Shown here: positions 26,767 through 36,039 of the stretch, piece after piece
How positions within the stretch are numbered: the first letter of the stretch is position 1
How the letters are laid out: each line of letters starts with the position of its first letter
Assembly (NCBI GenBank): GCA_026709135.1
Contig: JAPOTO010000194.1
Span: 1 to 41,583 of the forward strand
DNA from: Gammaproteobacteria bacterium
GTDB taxonomy: Bacteria > Pseudomonadota > Gammaproteobacteria > Pseudomonadales > Pseudohongiellaceae
Direction: 5' to 3'
Length of the DNA: 41,583 bases
Made by a program: the position numbers and the translations under genes
Notes under the pieces: model-generated
The model's input: only the letters and a program-made list of their open reading frames with translations
The model's database searches: none
What the model was told of the DNA's origin: nothing

Positions 26767-27570
26767 CTACAACACATCCCCGAAGGCGTGGCGGATGCGC
26801 ATGAACAGCCAGCCGCCGAGCAGCCAGGAGGCCAGCGCGCTGGCGCAGGCGATGCCGAGCTGCGGCGCGGAAAACTCGCCAAGCAGGATGATCTCCCGGT
26901 ACAGGTTGATGAAGCTGTGCATGGGGTTGAGCAGGTACAGGCCGCGGATGAATTCGCTTTCGATCAGGGTGATGGGATAGATGATCGGGGTGAGGAAAAA
27001 CCACAGGGTAACCGCCAGCGAGACGATTTGCTGCAAGTCCCGCAGAAACACGCACAGCGCCGACAGCACCGCCACCAGGCCCATGGTGAAGAGGAATTGC
27101 AGCGCGAACACCAGCGGCAGCAGCAGCCAGGCCCAGGACAGGTGGCCGGTCAGCGCCATGTAGGCGAGCAGCACGCCGAAGCCGACGCCGTGGGTGAGAT
27201 ACGGCACCAGCGTCCCCACCACGGGGATGATCTGCACGGGAAACACGACCTTGGTGATCAGCGGGGCTTTTTCCAGCAGCAGATTGGTCGATTTGCTCAC
27301 CGCCTCGGCACAGGCGAACCAGGGCAGATAGCCGATGATCAGGAAGATCACGAATTGCGCCTCGCCGAATTCGGCGATTTCCCGCAGCCGGAAAATATAG
27401 CTGAAAACAAAGGAATAAATGAGAATGTGCAGAATCGGCGTGATGAACAGCCAGAACGCGCCCGCCGTCGCCGCGCTGAACTGGCCAAGAAAGTCCTGCC
27501 GCACGAAATTGCGGAACAGCCGGGGATTACGGGCGGGCGTCGCCACCCATTGAACAATCAAACCGAACAT
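26767..27570 (-). CDS. wzm: Polysaccharide ABC exporter permease, Wzm-like
   Basis: ABC-2 type membrane protein of 267 residues with six predicted helices. It opens with RNPRLFRNFVRQDFLGQFSAATAGAFW, the cytoplasmic N-terminal pattern of Wzm/TagG permeases, and has the late motif YLLNPMHSFINLYREIIL, typical of this family. ATG 27570 is preferred; a TTG at 27594 would add eight residues. It forms an operon with the Wzt-like gene (TAG, one base, ATG) and should export an undecaprenyl-linked polymer across the inner membrane. Confidence 0.9.
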   Translation of the reverse strand: MFGLIVQWVATPARNPRLFRNFVRQDFLGQFSAATAGAFWLFITPILHILIYSFVFSYIFRLREIAEFGEAQFVIFLIIGYLPWFACAEAVSKSTNLLLEKAPLITKVVFPVQIIPVVGTLVPYLTHGVGFGVLLAYMALTGHLSWAWLLLPLVFALQFLFTMGLVAVLSALCVFLRDLQQIVSLAVTLWFFLTPIIYPITLIESEFIRGLYLLNPMHSFINLYREIILLGEFSAPQLGIACASALASWLLGGWLFMRIRHAFGDVL

Positions 27571-27825
27571 GCCTGAACCCGGCAAATTCCGCAACGGGAA
27601 CCATCCGTCCCGCCCCCGATTCTAACCCTGATCGCCCCCAAGCGCCCCGGTGAAGCGCAATGCGCCGCGGGCATTTGCCGGGCAACGAGCCGCCGCGGGA
27701 TTCCGGTGGCGGAAATTTTCCCCCGAAATGTGGCGTTTCCCCTGAAACTGACTATATTTATGTTCCGTGGCGGTTTGGCGCGCCACCGCCCTCCAGCCTT
27801 GCACGGCCAGCCACAGGAGCAGATC

Positions 27826-28395
27826 ATGCAGCAAGCCTTTGATTCTTTGGACGCATATCGTAGACTTGAAGAGTCGGGCATGCCCGAGCCGCAGGCCGGC
27901 GCGACCGTGGAGGTCGTCAAGGACGCCATGCAGGATCTCGTCACAAAACAATTCTTCACCACCGAACTGGATCGGCGCTTCGGCGCCTCGGATAGCCGGT
28001 TGGATACCATGGATAGTCGGCTCGATACCATGGACGGCAGATTGGACGCCATGAACAGCCGATTGGATGCCATGGACAGGCGCTTCGACGCGATGGACGG
28101 ACGCTTGGACGCCATGGACAGGCGCTTCGACGCGATGGACGGACGATTCACCGAGATGGACGAGAAATTCACCGAATTGAAAATCGATACGACGCGGGAT
28201 TTCGCCAGCCTGCGTGTTGAGGTGGCTAATTCACACAAGTTGCTCATGGCCACAATGCTCGGGACGGCGCTTGCCATGATCGCCGTGCAGCTAGCCATAC
28301 TGACGATATTGCTGGGGCCACCGGCCGACCGGGATGGGCAAGATCAGGAGCCCGCAACGCCACCGGCCCTTCATCAGCCGGATACGATCCAATAA
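27826..28395 (+). CDS. Coiled-coil membrane protein resembling the DUF1640/CCDC90 type
   Basis: The 189-residue protein has an N-terminal helical region (FDSLDAYRRLEESGMPEPQ and VVKDAMQDLVTKQFF) that resembles the start of DUF1640/CCDC90-like proteins. Nine heptads of the form MD-x-RLDAMD follow (about 55-117), then a short linker and one C-terminal membrane helix (about 145-165, MLGTALAMIAVQLAILTILL). The perfect heptads predict a long coiled coil, probably oligomeric and anchored in the inner membrane. The tail is charged and Pro-rich. ATG 27826 has CAGGAG ahead of it. The function is unknown; it stands alone between the exporter and argH. Confidence 0.75.
   Translation: MQQAFDSLDAYRRLEESGMPEPQAGATVEVVKDAMQDLVTKQFFTTELDRRFGASDSRLDTMDSRLDTMDGRLDAMNSRLDAMDRRFDAMDGRLDAMDRRFDAMDGRFTEMDEKFTELKIDTTRDFASLRVEVANSHKLLMATMLGTALAMIAVQLAILTILLGPPADRDGQDQEPATPPALHQPDTIQ
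27988..28176 (+). repeat. Nine 21-bp tandem repeats encoding heptads
   Basis: Units of 21 bases start at 27988, 28009, 28030, 28051, 28072, 28093, 28114, 28135 and 28156, each encoding a variant of MD-S/G/R-R-L/F-D-A/T. The pair at 28072-28113 is almost repeated at 28114-28155, implying a recent 42-base duplication. Because unit length is a multiple of three, gain or loss would keep frame and change coiled-coil length. Confidence 0.9.
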
Positions 28396-28428
28396 TCAAC
28401 CCGATAATCAAAGTGTGTTGTGTCGCGG

Positions 28429-28454
28429 AATCCAGCCGGGACTTCCCGTGGATT
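28429..28454. terminator. Imperfect hairpin between convergent coiled-coil gene and argH
   Basis: AATCCA and TGGATT arms, then CGGG / CCCG inside a two-base bulge with loop ACTT, form an 11-bp stem at the 3' end of argH. On the + strand a run of five T follows only about 15 bases later. Weak terminator candidate for either gene. Confidence 0.35.
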
Positions 28455-29907
28455 ATTCGCGCGCTTGTTTTTCCCCGTCGAGTTCTTCCCGCGCCCGCGC
28501 CGCGGCTTGGCGCACCGCGGCCGGGGCGGTTCCGCCGAAGTGATCGCGGGCGGCCACCGAACCTTCGACGGAAAGCGCCTCGATGACATCCGCCTCGATC
28601 AACGGCGAAAATCCGGCTAATTCATCAAGGCCAAGCTCGTGCAATTCTTTGCCCGCGGCGAGGGCGTGGGCCACGGCCTTGCCGGTGATCTCGTGGGCGT
28701 CGCGGAAAGCCACGCCCTTGCCCACGAGATAATCCGCGAAATCGGTTGCCGTGGCGCAGTCCCGCGCCGCCGCTTCCCGCATCGCCTCGCGCTTGCATTC
28801 GATGGCGGGGACGAGTTCGCCGAAGGCGAACAGGCAGTCCTTGAGCGTATCGACGAGGTCGAAAACCGGCTCTTTGTCCTCCTGGTTGTCCTTGTTGTAG
28901 GCCAGCGGCTGGGATTTCATCAGCGTCAGCAGCGCCAGCAGATGCCCGAACACGCGCCCGCTTTTGCCGCGAACGAGTTCGGGCACATCGGGATTCTTCT
29001 TCTGCGGCATGATCGACGAGCCTGTGCAGAAGCGGTCGGGCAAGTCGATGAAGCCAAAACCGGCCGACATCCACAGCACCAGCTCCTCGGCCATGCGCGA
29101 CAAATGCATCATGAGCAGGCTGCCGCAAGCGGCGAATTCGATGGCGAAGTCCCGGTCGCTCACGGCATCTAGTGAATTGCCGGCCGGGGCGTCGAAGCCG
29201 AGCAGTTCGGCGCTGCGGGCCCGGTCGATGGGAAAGCCAGTGCCAGCCAGGGCGGCGGCGCCGAGCGGGGAGATGTTGACCCGCTTGCGGCAGTCCGCGA
29301 GGCGGCTGTCGTCCCGGGCGAGCATTTCGCGCCAGGCGAGCATGTGGTGGCCGAATGTCACTGGCTGGGCCGATTGCAAATGGGTGAAGCCGGGCAGGAT
29401 GGTGTCGGCTTCGCGCTCGGCGAGGTCAACGAGCGCCGATTGCAGCTTCCACAGCAGTCCGCGCAGCGCGTCGATCTCCTCGCGCAGGTAGAGCCGCAGA
29501 TCGGTGGCGACCTGATCGTTGCGCGAGCGCCCCGTGTGCAGCTTCTTGCCGGCCTCGCCGATGCGCGCGGTCAGCGCCGCCTCGATGTTCATGTGGACAT
29601 CTTCGCGTTCCACCGACCAGGCAAAATCGCCCCGCTCGATTTCCTCCCGAATCGCCTCAAGCCCGGCGATGATCCGCCGCGCCTCGGCGCCAGTCAGCAC
29701 ACCGACCTCGCCAAGCATCGTGGCATGGGCGATGGAGCCGGCGATGTCGTGCCGGTACAGCCGCGCGTCAAAACCCACCGAGGCGGTGAAACGCTCGATA
29801 AAGCGGTCCGTGGCCTCTTGGAACCGCCCACCCCAGAGCGGGTTGGGTTTGCCGCCGGTCTTGTCCCCGGTCTTGCCCCCGGTCTTGTAAGAGTCGTCGC
29901 CGCCCAT
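28453..29907 (-). CDS. argH: Argininosuccinate lyase
   Basis: Last step of arginine synthesis: argininosuccinate to arginine and fumarate, a cytoplasmic homotetramer. It has about 484 residues. The signature [12 protein letters not shown] is intact, and [16 protein letters not shown] and [12 protein letters not shown] are the other conserved regions. Compared with typical ArgH, which begins near LWGGRF, this one has about 23 extra N-terminal residues including a [12 protein letters not shown] repeat encoded by three 12-base units. ATG 29907 is chosen over 29922, which lacks any ribosome site. It is divergent from hemC, an arrangement seen in other gammaproteobacteria. Confidence 0.96.
   Translation of the reverse strand: MGGDDSYKTGGKTGDKTGGKPNPLWGGRFQEATDRFIERFTASVGFDARLYRHDIAGSIAHATMLGEVGVLTGAEARRIIAGLEAIREEIERGDFAWSVEREDVHMNIEAALTARIGEAGKKLHTGRSRNDQVATDLRLYLREEIDALRGLLWKLQSALVDLAEREADTILPGFTHLQSAQPVTFGHHMLAWREMLARDDSRLADCRKRVNISPLGAAALAGTGFPIDRARSAELLGFDAPAGNSLDAVSDRDFAIEFAACGSLLMMHLSRMAEELVLWMSAGFGFIDLPDRFCTGSSIMPQKKNPDVPELVRGKSGRVFGHLLALLTLMKSQPLAYNKDNQEDKEPVFDLVDTLKDCLFAFGELVPAIECKREAMREAAARDCATATDFADYLVGKGVAFRDAHEITGKAVAHALAAGKELHELGLDELAGFSPLIEADVIEALSVEGSVAARDHFGGTAPAAVRQAAARAREELDGEKQARE
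29855..29890. repeat. Three 12-bp tandem repeats at the 5' end of argH
   Basis: CCGGTCTTGTCC, CCGGTCTTGCCC and CCGGTCTTGTAA follow one another on the + strand. On the - strand they encode the repeated Lys-Thr-Gly segment of the argH N-terminal extension. Confidence 0.85.
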
Positions 29908-30077
29908 GCGTCCCGTCCGCATCGAAAGAATTTCGTTTGGAAACCCAGGGAAGCTCCGGTTTGAGCAGGGCCTCCCTCGATTCAGGCGGTCAATTTTACT
30001 TTTCCCGCTCGCCCGCCACCACCTCGGCGCGCATATTCCACTCGCGCATCGGCGGCGTGATTGCGTAAAATGGCGAC

Positions 30078-31034
30078 ATGCCGCCACCCATCCTGCGAAT
30101 CGCAAGCCGCAACAGCCCGCTGGCGATGTGGCAGGCGAACTTCGTCCAATCGCGGCTCGAACGGGCGCACCCCGGGCTCGCGGTGGAGATTGTCGGCTTC
30201 ACCACCACCGGCGACCGCCTGCTTCACAGCCCGCTCGCGCGGCTCGGGGGCAAGGGGCTGTTCGTCAAGGAGCTTGAGCGGGCGATGCTCGATGGCGAAG
30301 CCGACATCGCCGTGCATTCGATGAAGGATGTGCCGGCGGCGCTGCCATCCGGCCTCGAATTGCCGGTGATCTGCGAGCGCGCCGACCCGAGCGACGCCCT
30401 CGTTTCCAATCGATACGGCAGCTTGGCGGAATTGCCGCGGGGGGCCATCGTCGGCACCTCGAGCCTGCGCCGGCAGTGCCAGCTCGCGCGGCTGCGGCCC
30501 GATCTCCGCCTGGCCGACTTGCGCGGCAATGTCGGCACCCGCCTCGGCAAGCTCGACGACGGGCAATACGACGCGATCATCCTGGCGAGCGCCGGTTTGA
30601 TCCGGCTGGGGCTGGAAAACCGCATCGCCGCCCGGCTCGATATCGGCGAATGTCTGCCGGCGGCCGGCCAGGGCGCCATCGGCATCGAATGCCGCCGCGA
30701 TGACGGGGAAACCCGGGAACTGCTCGCCTGCCTGCATCATGCCGATACGGCGGCGCGGGTTGCCGCCGAGCGGGAAGTCACCCTCAGCCTCGACGGCGGC
30801 TGCGAATTGCCGATCGCCGCCCATGCCGAATCGCGCGGCGGCGAATTGAGCCTGCGCGCGCTCGTGGGCAACGCCGACGGCAGTGAAATCCTGCGCGCCG
30901 AACAACGCGCCAGTGCCGCCGACGCCAAAAACCTCGATGCGGCGGTAAAGCTCGGCGGCGCCGTGGCGGCGGAACTGCGCGCGCTCGGCGCGGACCGCAT
31001 CATCGGCGCCCTGCGCGGGGCGGCGGACTCTTGA
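30078..31034 (+). CDS. hemC: Hydroxymethylbilane synthase (porphobilinogen deaminase)
   Basis: Joins four porphobilinogen units into hydroxymethylbilane in the tetrapyrrole pathway. At 318 residues it is typical. The start [14 protein letters not shown], catalytic Asp in VHSMKDVP (D84), [11 protein letters not shown] and [11 protein letters not shown] are all present. The dipyrromethane cofactor Cys is in [11 protein letters not shown] (C242). It opens the hemCDXY operon, divergent from argH. A TAAAAT motif at 30066-30071 lies only about 7 bases before the start, so it is probably not the promoter. Its stop overlaps the hemD start. Confidence 0.97.
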   Translation: MPPPILRIASRNSPLAMWQANFVQSRLERAHPGLAVEIVGFTTTGDRLLHSPLARLGGKGLFVKELERAMLDGEADIAVHSMKDVPAALPSGLELPVICERADPSDALVSNRYGSLAELPRGAIVGTSSLRRQCQLARLRPDLRLADLRGNVGTRLGKLDDGQYDAIILASAGLIRLGLENRIAARLDIGECLPAAGQGAIGIECRRDDGETRELLACLHHADTAARVAAEREVTLSLDGGCELPIAAHAESRGGELSLRALVGNADGSEILRAEQRASAADAKNLDAAVKLGGAVAAELRALGADRIIGALRGAADS

Positions 31035-31927
31035 ACAACCCCCCCGCCGCATCCGCCACCGGCGGTCAAACGGCGCGTTCCGCCACCCTGCCACTTGCGG
31101 GCCGCCGCATCCTAGTCACCCGCCCCGAAGGTCAGCAGCGGCAATTGCGCGCCGCCATCGAGGCCGCTGGCGGCCAAGCCCTCGGCCTGCCGCTACTCGC
31201 CATCGAGCCGGTTGCCGATGCCACTGATGTCGATACCGGCGCCGCACCGCCCCTGCGGCGGAATCTGCAACGCTTGCGCGAATTCGACACGCTGATATTC
31301 GTCAGCGCCAATGCCGCCGAGCATGGCGCGAAGGCTATCGCCGCCGCTGGTGTGGAACCGCCGCCCACGGCGCGGATGCTGGCGGTCGGCGCCGCCACGG
31401 CCCGGGAAGCCTCCCTGCGGCTCGGGCGGCCGGTGGACAGCCCCGCCGCGGCAAGCGGCAGCGAAGCCCTGCTCGAAATGCCGCAACTGGCGGATGTCGC
31501 GGGCAGGCAAGTGGCGATTTTCCGCGGCGAAGGCGGCCGCGAACTGCTCGCCCGGGAATTGCGGCGCCGCGGCGCGCGGGTGACCTATTTCGAGGTGTAC
31601 CGCCGCGTGCACGTCCCGGATGCGGCGCGGCGGCTGGAGCGGATTCTCGCCGCGGGCCCGGTTGATTGCGCCATCGTCACGAGCATTGAAGCGCTGCAAG
31701 CCTGGCGGGAACTAGCCGCCGGCGGTGGGTGTCCCATTGCCGCGCCATTCGCGCTACCATTGATCGTGCCTTCGCGGCGGGTGGCGGAGGCGGCGGAGCG
31801 CGATGGCTTCGGCGCGGTGGCCAATGCCGGCGACGCCGGAGCGAAAGCCATGGTCGCGGCCGCCGCCGCCCTCTTCCCGAGCGCGAAGATAGGAAATCCA
31901 GCGCAGATCGCACACCCCAAAGAGTAG
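31031..31927 (+). CDS. hemD: Uroporphyrinogen-III synthase
   Basis: Cyclises hydroxymethylbilane with inversion of ring D. The 298-residue product has the two alpha/beta lobes of the family, beginning [27 protein letters not shown], with [10 protein letters not shown] in the first half and [20 protein letters not shown] and YRR in the second. The start is TTG 31031 overlapping the hemC stop. The first 18 or so residues look like an unconserved extension, and no later ATG fits better. Usual neighbour of hemC. Confidence 0.92.
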   Translation: MNNPPAASATGGQTARSATLPLAGRRILVTRPEGQQRQLRAAIEAAGGQALGLPLLAIEPVADATDVDTGAAPPLRRNLQRLREFDTLIFVSANAAEHGAKAIAAAGVEPPPTARMLAVGAATAREASLRLGRPVDSPAAASGSEALLEMPQLADVAGRQVAIFRGEGGRELLARELRRRGARVTYFEVYRRVHVPDAARRLERILAAGPVDCAIVTSIEALQAWRELAAGGGCPIAAPFALPLIVPSRRVAEAAERDGFGAVANAGDAGAKAMVAAAAALFPSAKIGNPAQIAHPKE

Positions 31928-31934
31928 CGCCGAG

Positions 31935-33029
31935 TTGGCCGAGCAGAAGGAAAAACCCAAGCCCCGCGGCACCGCCGCCAAGAGCGACACTGCGGCGGCG
32001 AAGAGCCGTCCCGCCCGACAGCCGCACACCGCGCGCAACCGTTTTCTCATCCTGCTGTTCCTGTTCGTTTCCGCGCTCGCGGCCACGGCTTATCTGCTGA
32101 TGGAACTCGCCGCCATGCGGGGCGAGGTCGAAAGCCTCGCCAGCGGCAACGCCGAACTTGCCGAGCGGGAATCCGCGCAAACCGCAACCATCGAGTCCAT
32201 GCGGGCGCGGCTTGCCGCGCCCCCCGAGCCCGCGCCAATCGACCCCGCCGAACTCAACGCGCTCGAACAACGCCTCCGCGAGGAAACCGATTCGCTGCAA
32301 AGACAGATCGGCGAACTTGGCGCCGCCCAGCGCAGCCTGCAAACCCAGCCGGAATTCGGCTGGAAAGTGCGGGAAGCCGACTATCTCTTGAATCTCGCCA
32401 ACCGCAAGCTGCGACTCGAAGCCGATGTCGCCGGCGCCATCGTCCTGTTCGAAAGCGCCGATGCGGCGCTCGCGCGGGCCGAACGCGATGATGTCCTGCA
32501 CATTCGCCAAGCCATCGCCGATGAAACCGGCTGGCTGCGCGCGGTCGAGCCGGTGGACCGCGACGACATCTACTTCCGGCTGGAAACGCTGCAAGGCGAG
32601 ATTGGGCGGCTCGACTTGCTGGCGTCGCTGCGGGAGTCGGTTTCGGCGGGCAGCAGCCCGCCCGCCGCGCCGGCGGAAGGCTGGCTCGCGGCGGGGCTTG
32701 AGTTCCTCGGCGGCGTATTCGTCTGGCGGCGCTGGGAGGAGCGCCCGGCGTTCGAGCGCGTCGCCAGCCAGCGGGATTTCATCCGCGAATCGATCCGCCT
32801 GCGCATCTCCCAAGCCCAGCTTGCCCTGCTGCGGGGCGAGGCCGGAATCTACCAAAGCAGCCTGGGGGCCGGCCTCGACCAGTTGCAAGCCTTCGCCGGC
32901 GATGAAACCATCGCCCGGCTCGCCGCCGAAATGGATGACTTGCTGGCCGTAAATATCGCCCCGGAACTCCCGCTGCTGAATGAATCGCTCAGGCTCGTGG
33001 GCGAGTTCCTCGCCGGCGAAACGCAATGA
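31935..33029 (+). CDS. hemX: HemX family inner-membrane protein
   Basis: Bitopic inner-membrane protein of 364 residues often annotated as an uroporphyrinogen-III methyltransferase-like protein, although the methyltransferase domain is absent and the role is unproven. It has a Lys/Ala/Pro-rich cytoplasmic tail (1-34), a membrane helix at about 37-57 and a coiled coil at about 60-130. A periplasmic helical domain follows with READYLLNLANRKLRLE, the most conserved HemX stretch. The start is TTG 31935. It ends in an ATGA overlap with hemY. Confidence 0.9.
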   Translation: MAEQKEKPKPRGTAAKSDTAAAKSRPARQPHTARNRFLILLFLFVSALAATAYLLMELAAMRGEVESLASGNAELAERESAQTATIESMRARLAAPPEPAPIDPAELNALEQRLREETDSLQRQIGELGAAQRSLQTQPEFGWKVREADYLLNLANRKLRLEADVAGAIVLFESADAALARAERDDVLHIRQAIADETGWLRAVEPVDRDDIYFRLETLQGEIGRLDLLASLRESVSAGSSPPAAPAEGWLAAGLEFLGGVFVWRRWEERPAFERVASQRDFIRESIRLRISQAQLALLRGEAGIYQSSLGAGLDQLQAFAGDETIARLAAEMDDLLAVNIAPELPLLNESLRLVGEFLAGETQ

Positions 33030-34291
33030 TCCGCCTGTTCTTGTATTCGCTGGCGGCCATCGCCGCCGCCCTGCTCGTTATCGTCTTCACCGATTTCCCC
33101 ACCGACCCCGGCTATCTGCTCCTCGCTTTCGGCGATTACACCTTTGAAACCAGCCTGCTCGCCCTCGCCCTGGCCGCCGCGGTCATCTATCTGCTGTACC
33201 GCCTGCTGCGTATGTTGTTGGGCTGGGCCAACCCCTGGCAATGGACCCGGGCCGGCAAGCGCGTCGGCACGCTGCTGAGCGCGAGGCGCCAAAGCAAGAC
33301 CGAGCAGGGCATGCTCGCGCTGTTTCGCGGCAACTGGCAGTCGGCTTACAACCTGCTGATGCAGGGCCGCGGCGAGCGCGGGTCGGGGCCCGCCAACCAC
33401 CTGTTCGCCGCCTACGCCGCCCACAAGCTCGGCCAGCGGGAGCTGTGGGAAAGCTGCATCGAAACCGTCGAACAGCGCTATCCCCGGGCGCGCTCGACCG
33501 CGGGCATCCTCCGCGCCCAACTGCTGCACCGCGACAAACGCCCCGAGCAGGCCCTGAAAGCCATCAACGGCATCCGCAAAACCGTGCTCAACGACGCCGC
33601 CCTGCTCGGCCTGCTGCAACAGGTTTACATCGATCTGGAAAACTGGGACGAGCTGGAAAAACTGCTGCCGGCCCTGGAGAAAAACGAAGCCGCGGACCAA
33701 GATGAAGTCCTCCGCCTGCGGCGGCATATCTTCGCCCAGCGCCTGCACGCCCTCGCCGTCGGCCGCGATTCCAGCCTCGACCGGGAAACAAGCCTGGCCA
33801 GCTTGCGCCAACTCTGGAAAAAAGCGCCGGGGGAGTACCGCCGCTCACCCTATCTCACCAGCCTGTTCGCGAAATACACCCTGCGCCAGGACGGCGGCGG
33901 GGACGCGGCCGCGGCCATCGAACAAACCCTCGGCGCGGAATGGGACCAAAACCTGGTCGCGCTCTACGGCACGCTTCCCCTCGGCGACGACGCCCGGCGG
34001 CTCAACATCGCCGAACAATGGCTGGAAAACCATCCGAAAGACGCCGAACTGCTGCTCACCCTTGGCCGCCTCTGCCTGCGCAACGAACTCTGGGGCAAAG
34101 CCCGGGAATACTTCCAGCAGAGCCTGGCCGCCAAACCCGCCGCCGCCACCCACGGCGAACTCAGCCGCCTGCTGGAAAACCTCAACGACCCCACCCCCGC
34201 AAGACACCACCTGAACCAATACCGCAAACTAACCCGCGAACCCCTCCCCGACCTGCCGCAGCCCCCACTCCCATCTCCCAATCCAGATTGA
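33026..34291 (+). CDS. hemY: HemY family inner-membrane TPR protein
   Basis: Inner-membrane protein of 421 residues, the standard fourth gene of gammaproteobacterial hemCDXY. This is not the protoporphyrinogen oxidase also called HemY. Two N-terminal helices (about 4-21 and 42-64) flank a short periplasmic loop, followed by cytoplasmic TPR-like repeats (for example AEQWLENHPKDAELLLTLGRLCL). The exact role in haem synthesis is unsettled. It is coupled to hemX by the ATGA overlap. The tail is Pro-rich. Confidence 0.92.
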   Translation: MIRLFLYSLAAIAAALLVIVFTDFPTDPGYLLLAFGDYTFETSLLALALAAAVIYLLYRLLRMLLGWANPWQWTRAGKRVGTLLSARRQSKTEQGMLALFRGNWQSAYNLLMQGRGERGSGPANHLFAAYAAHKLGQRELWESCIETVEQRYPRARSTAGILRAQLLHRDKRPEQALKAINGIRKTVLNDAALLGLLQQVYIDLENWDELEKLLPALEKNEAADQDEVLRLRRHIFAQRLHALAVGRDSSLDRETSLASLRQLWKKAPGEYRRSPYLTSLFAKYTLRQDGGGDAAAAIEQTLGAEWDQNLVALYGTLPLGDDARRLNIAEQWLENHPKDAELLLTLGRLCLRNELWGKAREYFQQSLAAKPAAATHGELSRLLENLNDPTPARHHLNQYRKLTREPLPDLPQPPLPSPNPD

Positions 34292-34315
34292 CCAGAACCA
34301 ACCAGATTCTGCGAC

Positions 34316-34354
34316 AAAATGGCAGGATTGCCATTTTGGACAGCGCTTGCGCTG
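34316..34354. terminator. Two adjacent hairpins after hemY, the first A/T-flanked
   Basis: AAAATGGCA (34316-34324), loop GGAT, TGCCATTTT (34329-34337) is a perfect 9-bp stem with A-run and T-run, so it could terminate in both directions (hemY and ubiD). CAGCGC-TT-GCGCTG follows at 34341-34354. A third G/C palindrome (GCCCC...GGGGC) lies at 34354-34373. Confidence 0.6.
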
Positions 34355-34369
34355 CCCCGCAGGGGTGAG

Positions 34370-34425
34370 GGGCATGGATGCCCCGAATCACTCCGCTTCG
34401 CTGCGCGCAGAATGACAGAGGGGGT
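34370..34425. repeat. Possible dispersed intergenic repeat (TCATTCTGCGCGCAGCGAAG type)
   Basis: On the - strand this stretch reads TGTCATTCTGCGCGCAGCGA followed by AGCGGAGTGATTCGGGGCAT. It resembles the short intergenic repeats scattered through many bacterial genomes that give spurious frames such as CHSARSEAE. Only one copy is in the window, so the repeat nature is from recognition and not shown here. Confidence 0.35.
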
Positions 34426-34437
34426 TGCACGGTGTGA

Positions 34438-34553
34438 GTCGCCGTTTGGCTGGGTGGGGTTCAGCGGGCGTGCGAGACAGGATGTCGAGCCCGAAGCCTA
34501 CAGGGATGTATTCACGGCGTCCGCTGAACCCCACCCAGCTAAACGGCGACGGA
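34438..34553. repeat. Long palindromic element with a conserved core
   Basis: The left arm (about 34438-34470, GTCGCCGTTT-GCTGGGTGG...) and right arm (about 34519-34552, ...CCACCCAGCTAAACGGCGAC) are inverted copies of about 30 bases with two or three mismatches. A 48-base core of GAGACAGGATGTCGAGCCC and CAGGGATGTATTCACGGCGT type lies between them. The core and right arm are nearly repeated at the left edge of the window (1-97). It lies between the convergent hemY and ubiD genes. It could be a non-autonomous miniature element or a dispersed stem-loop that ends transcripts. Confidence 0.85.
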
Positions 34554-34565
34554 TCGAAGCCTAAA

Positions 34566-36032
34566 TCACCCGATCCCCAACTCCGCCCACAACGCATCAA
34601 CCCTGGATTTCACTTCCCCGCTCATCTCGATGGGCCGGCCCCATTCGCGTTCGGTCTCGGCGGGCCATTTGCTCGTTGCGTCGAGGCCCATTTTGGAGCC
34701 GAGGCCCGCCACCGGCGAGGCGAAATCGAGATAGTCGATGGGAGTGTTTTCGATCAGCACCGTGTCCCTTGCCGGGTCCATCCGCGTGGAGATCGCCCAG
34801 ATCACCTCTTTCCAGTCGCGGATGTCGATGTCTTCATCGACCACGATGACGAATTTGGTGTAGATGAACTGGCGCAGAAACGACCACATGCCCATCATCA
34901 CCCGCTTGGCGTGGCCTGGATACTGCTTGCGGATGGCCGCCACCGCCACCCGGTAGGAACACGCCTCCGGCGGCAGCCAGAAGTCGACGATCTCCGGGAA
35001 CTGCTTTTGCAGCAGCGGCACGAAGACTTCGTTCAGCGCCACGCCGAGCATCGACGGCTCGTCCGGCGGCTTGCCGGTGTAGGTGCTGTGATAGATCGGA
35101 TTGCGCCGGTGGCTGATGCGCTCGATGGTGAAAACCGGGAAAGTCTCGACCTCGTTGTAATAGCCCGTGTGGTCGCCGAAGGGGCCTTCCTCCGCGGTCT
35201 CGTCGGGATGAATCACGCCCTCGAGCACGATCTCGGCGCTCGCCGGCACTTGCAGATCATTGCCGATCGAGCGCACGACCTCGGTCTTGCCGCCGCGCAG
35301 CAGCCCGGCGAAAGCGTATTCGGAAAGCGTGTCGGGAATTGGCGTCACCGTGGCGAGAATCGTCGCCGGGTCGGCGCCGAGGGCGATGGAGACGGGGAAC
35401 GGCTCGCCCGGGTGTTTCACCTTCCATTCGCGGAAGTCGAGGGCGCCGCCGCGATGCGGCAGCCAGCGCATGATGAGCTTGTCGCGGCCGAGCACCTGCA
35501 TCCGGTAAATGCCGAGGTTCTGCCGCTCCTTCTCCGGCCCCCGGGTGATCACCAGCGGCCAGGTCACCAGCGGCGCGGCGTCGCCGGGCCAGCAGGTCTG
35601 CACCGGGAACATGGCGATATCGACGGCATCGCCCTCGTGGACAATCTCCTGGCATGGCGCGGATTTCTTCAGCGCGGGGCTGATATGCAGGGCGCGGCGG
35701 TAGTTGGGGAGATTCTCCCACAGATCCTTCCAGTCCTTCGGCGGCGCGGGTTCGCGCAGAAAGGCGAGCAGCCTGCCGACCTCGCGCAGGCCCTCGAGGT
35801 CTTCCCGGCCCATGGCCAGGGCGATGCGGCGCGTGGTGCCGAACAGATTGGCGAGCAGGGGGATTTTCGACCCTTTGGGATTCTCGAACAACAGCGCCGG
35901 GCCGCCGGCCCGCAGCGTCCGGTCGCTGATTTCGGTGATTTCGAGAACCGGATCAACCTCGGCCGCGATCCGCCTCAGTTCACCCCGCCCCTCGAGCAAA
36001 GCGATGAAATCGCGCAGATCCTTGAAAGCCAT
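34566..36032 (-). CDS. ubiD: UbiD family 4-hydroxy-3-polyprenylbenzoate decarboxylase
   Basis: Prenylated-FMN-dependent decarboxylase of ubiquinone synthesis, 488 residues as in E. coli UbiD. It opens [20 protein letters not shown], has [18 protein letters not shown] and [12 protein letters not shown], and ends with [23 protein letters not shown] sequence shared by UbiD proteins. The partner prenyltransferase UbiX is not in the window. It starts 7 bases after the rho stop, so it is read from the rho transcript. Its 3' end faces hemY across the palindromic element. Confidence 0.95.
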   Translation of the reverse strand: MAFKDLRDFIALLEGRGELRRIAAEVDPVLEITEISDRTLRAGGPALLFENPKGSKIPLLANLFGTTRRIALAMGREDLEGLREVGRLLAFLREPAPPKDWKDLWENLPNYRRALHISPALKKSAPCQEIVHEGDAVDIAMFPVQTCWPGDAAPLVTWPLVITRGPEKERQNLGIYRMQVLGRDKLIMRWLPHRGGALDFREWKVKHPGEPFPVSIALGADPATILATVTPIPDTLSEYAFAGLLRGGKTEVVRSIGNDLQVPASAEIVLEGVIHPDETAEEGPFGDHTGYYNEVETFPVFTIERISHRRNPIYHSTYTGKPPDEPSMLGVALNEVFVPLLQKQFPEIVDFWLPPEACSYRVAVAAIRKQYPGHAKRVMMGMWSFLRQFIYTKFVIVVDEDIDIRDWKEVIWAISTRMDPARDTVLIENTPIDYLDFASPVAGLGSKMGLDATSKWPAETEREWGRPIEMSGEVKSRVDALWAELGIG

Positions 36033-36039
36033 GGACCGG

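Noticed and set aside
27988..28176. Possible CRISPR-like array
   Set aside because: Repeats are contiguous 21-base in-frame coding units without spacers.
30066..30071. TAAAAT as the hemC -10 box
   Set aside because: Only about 7 bases before the start codon and no -35 at suitable distance (CGCGCA at 30043).
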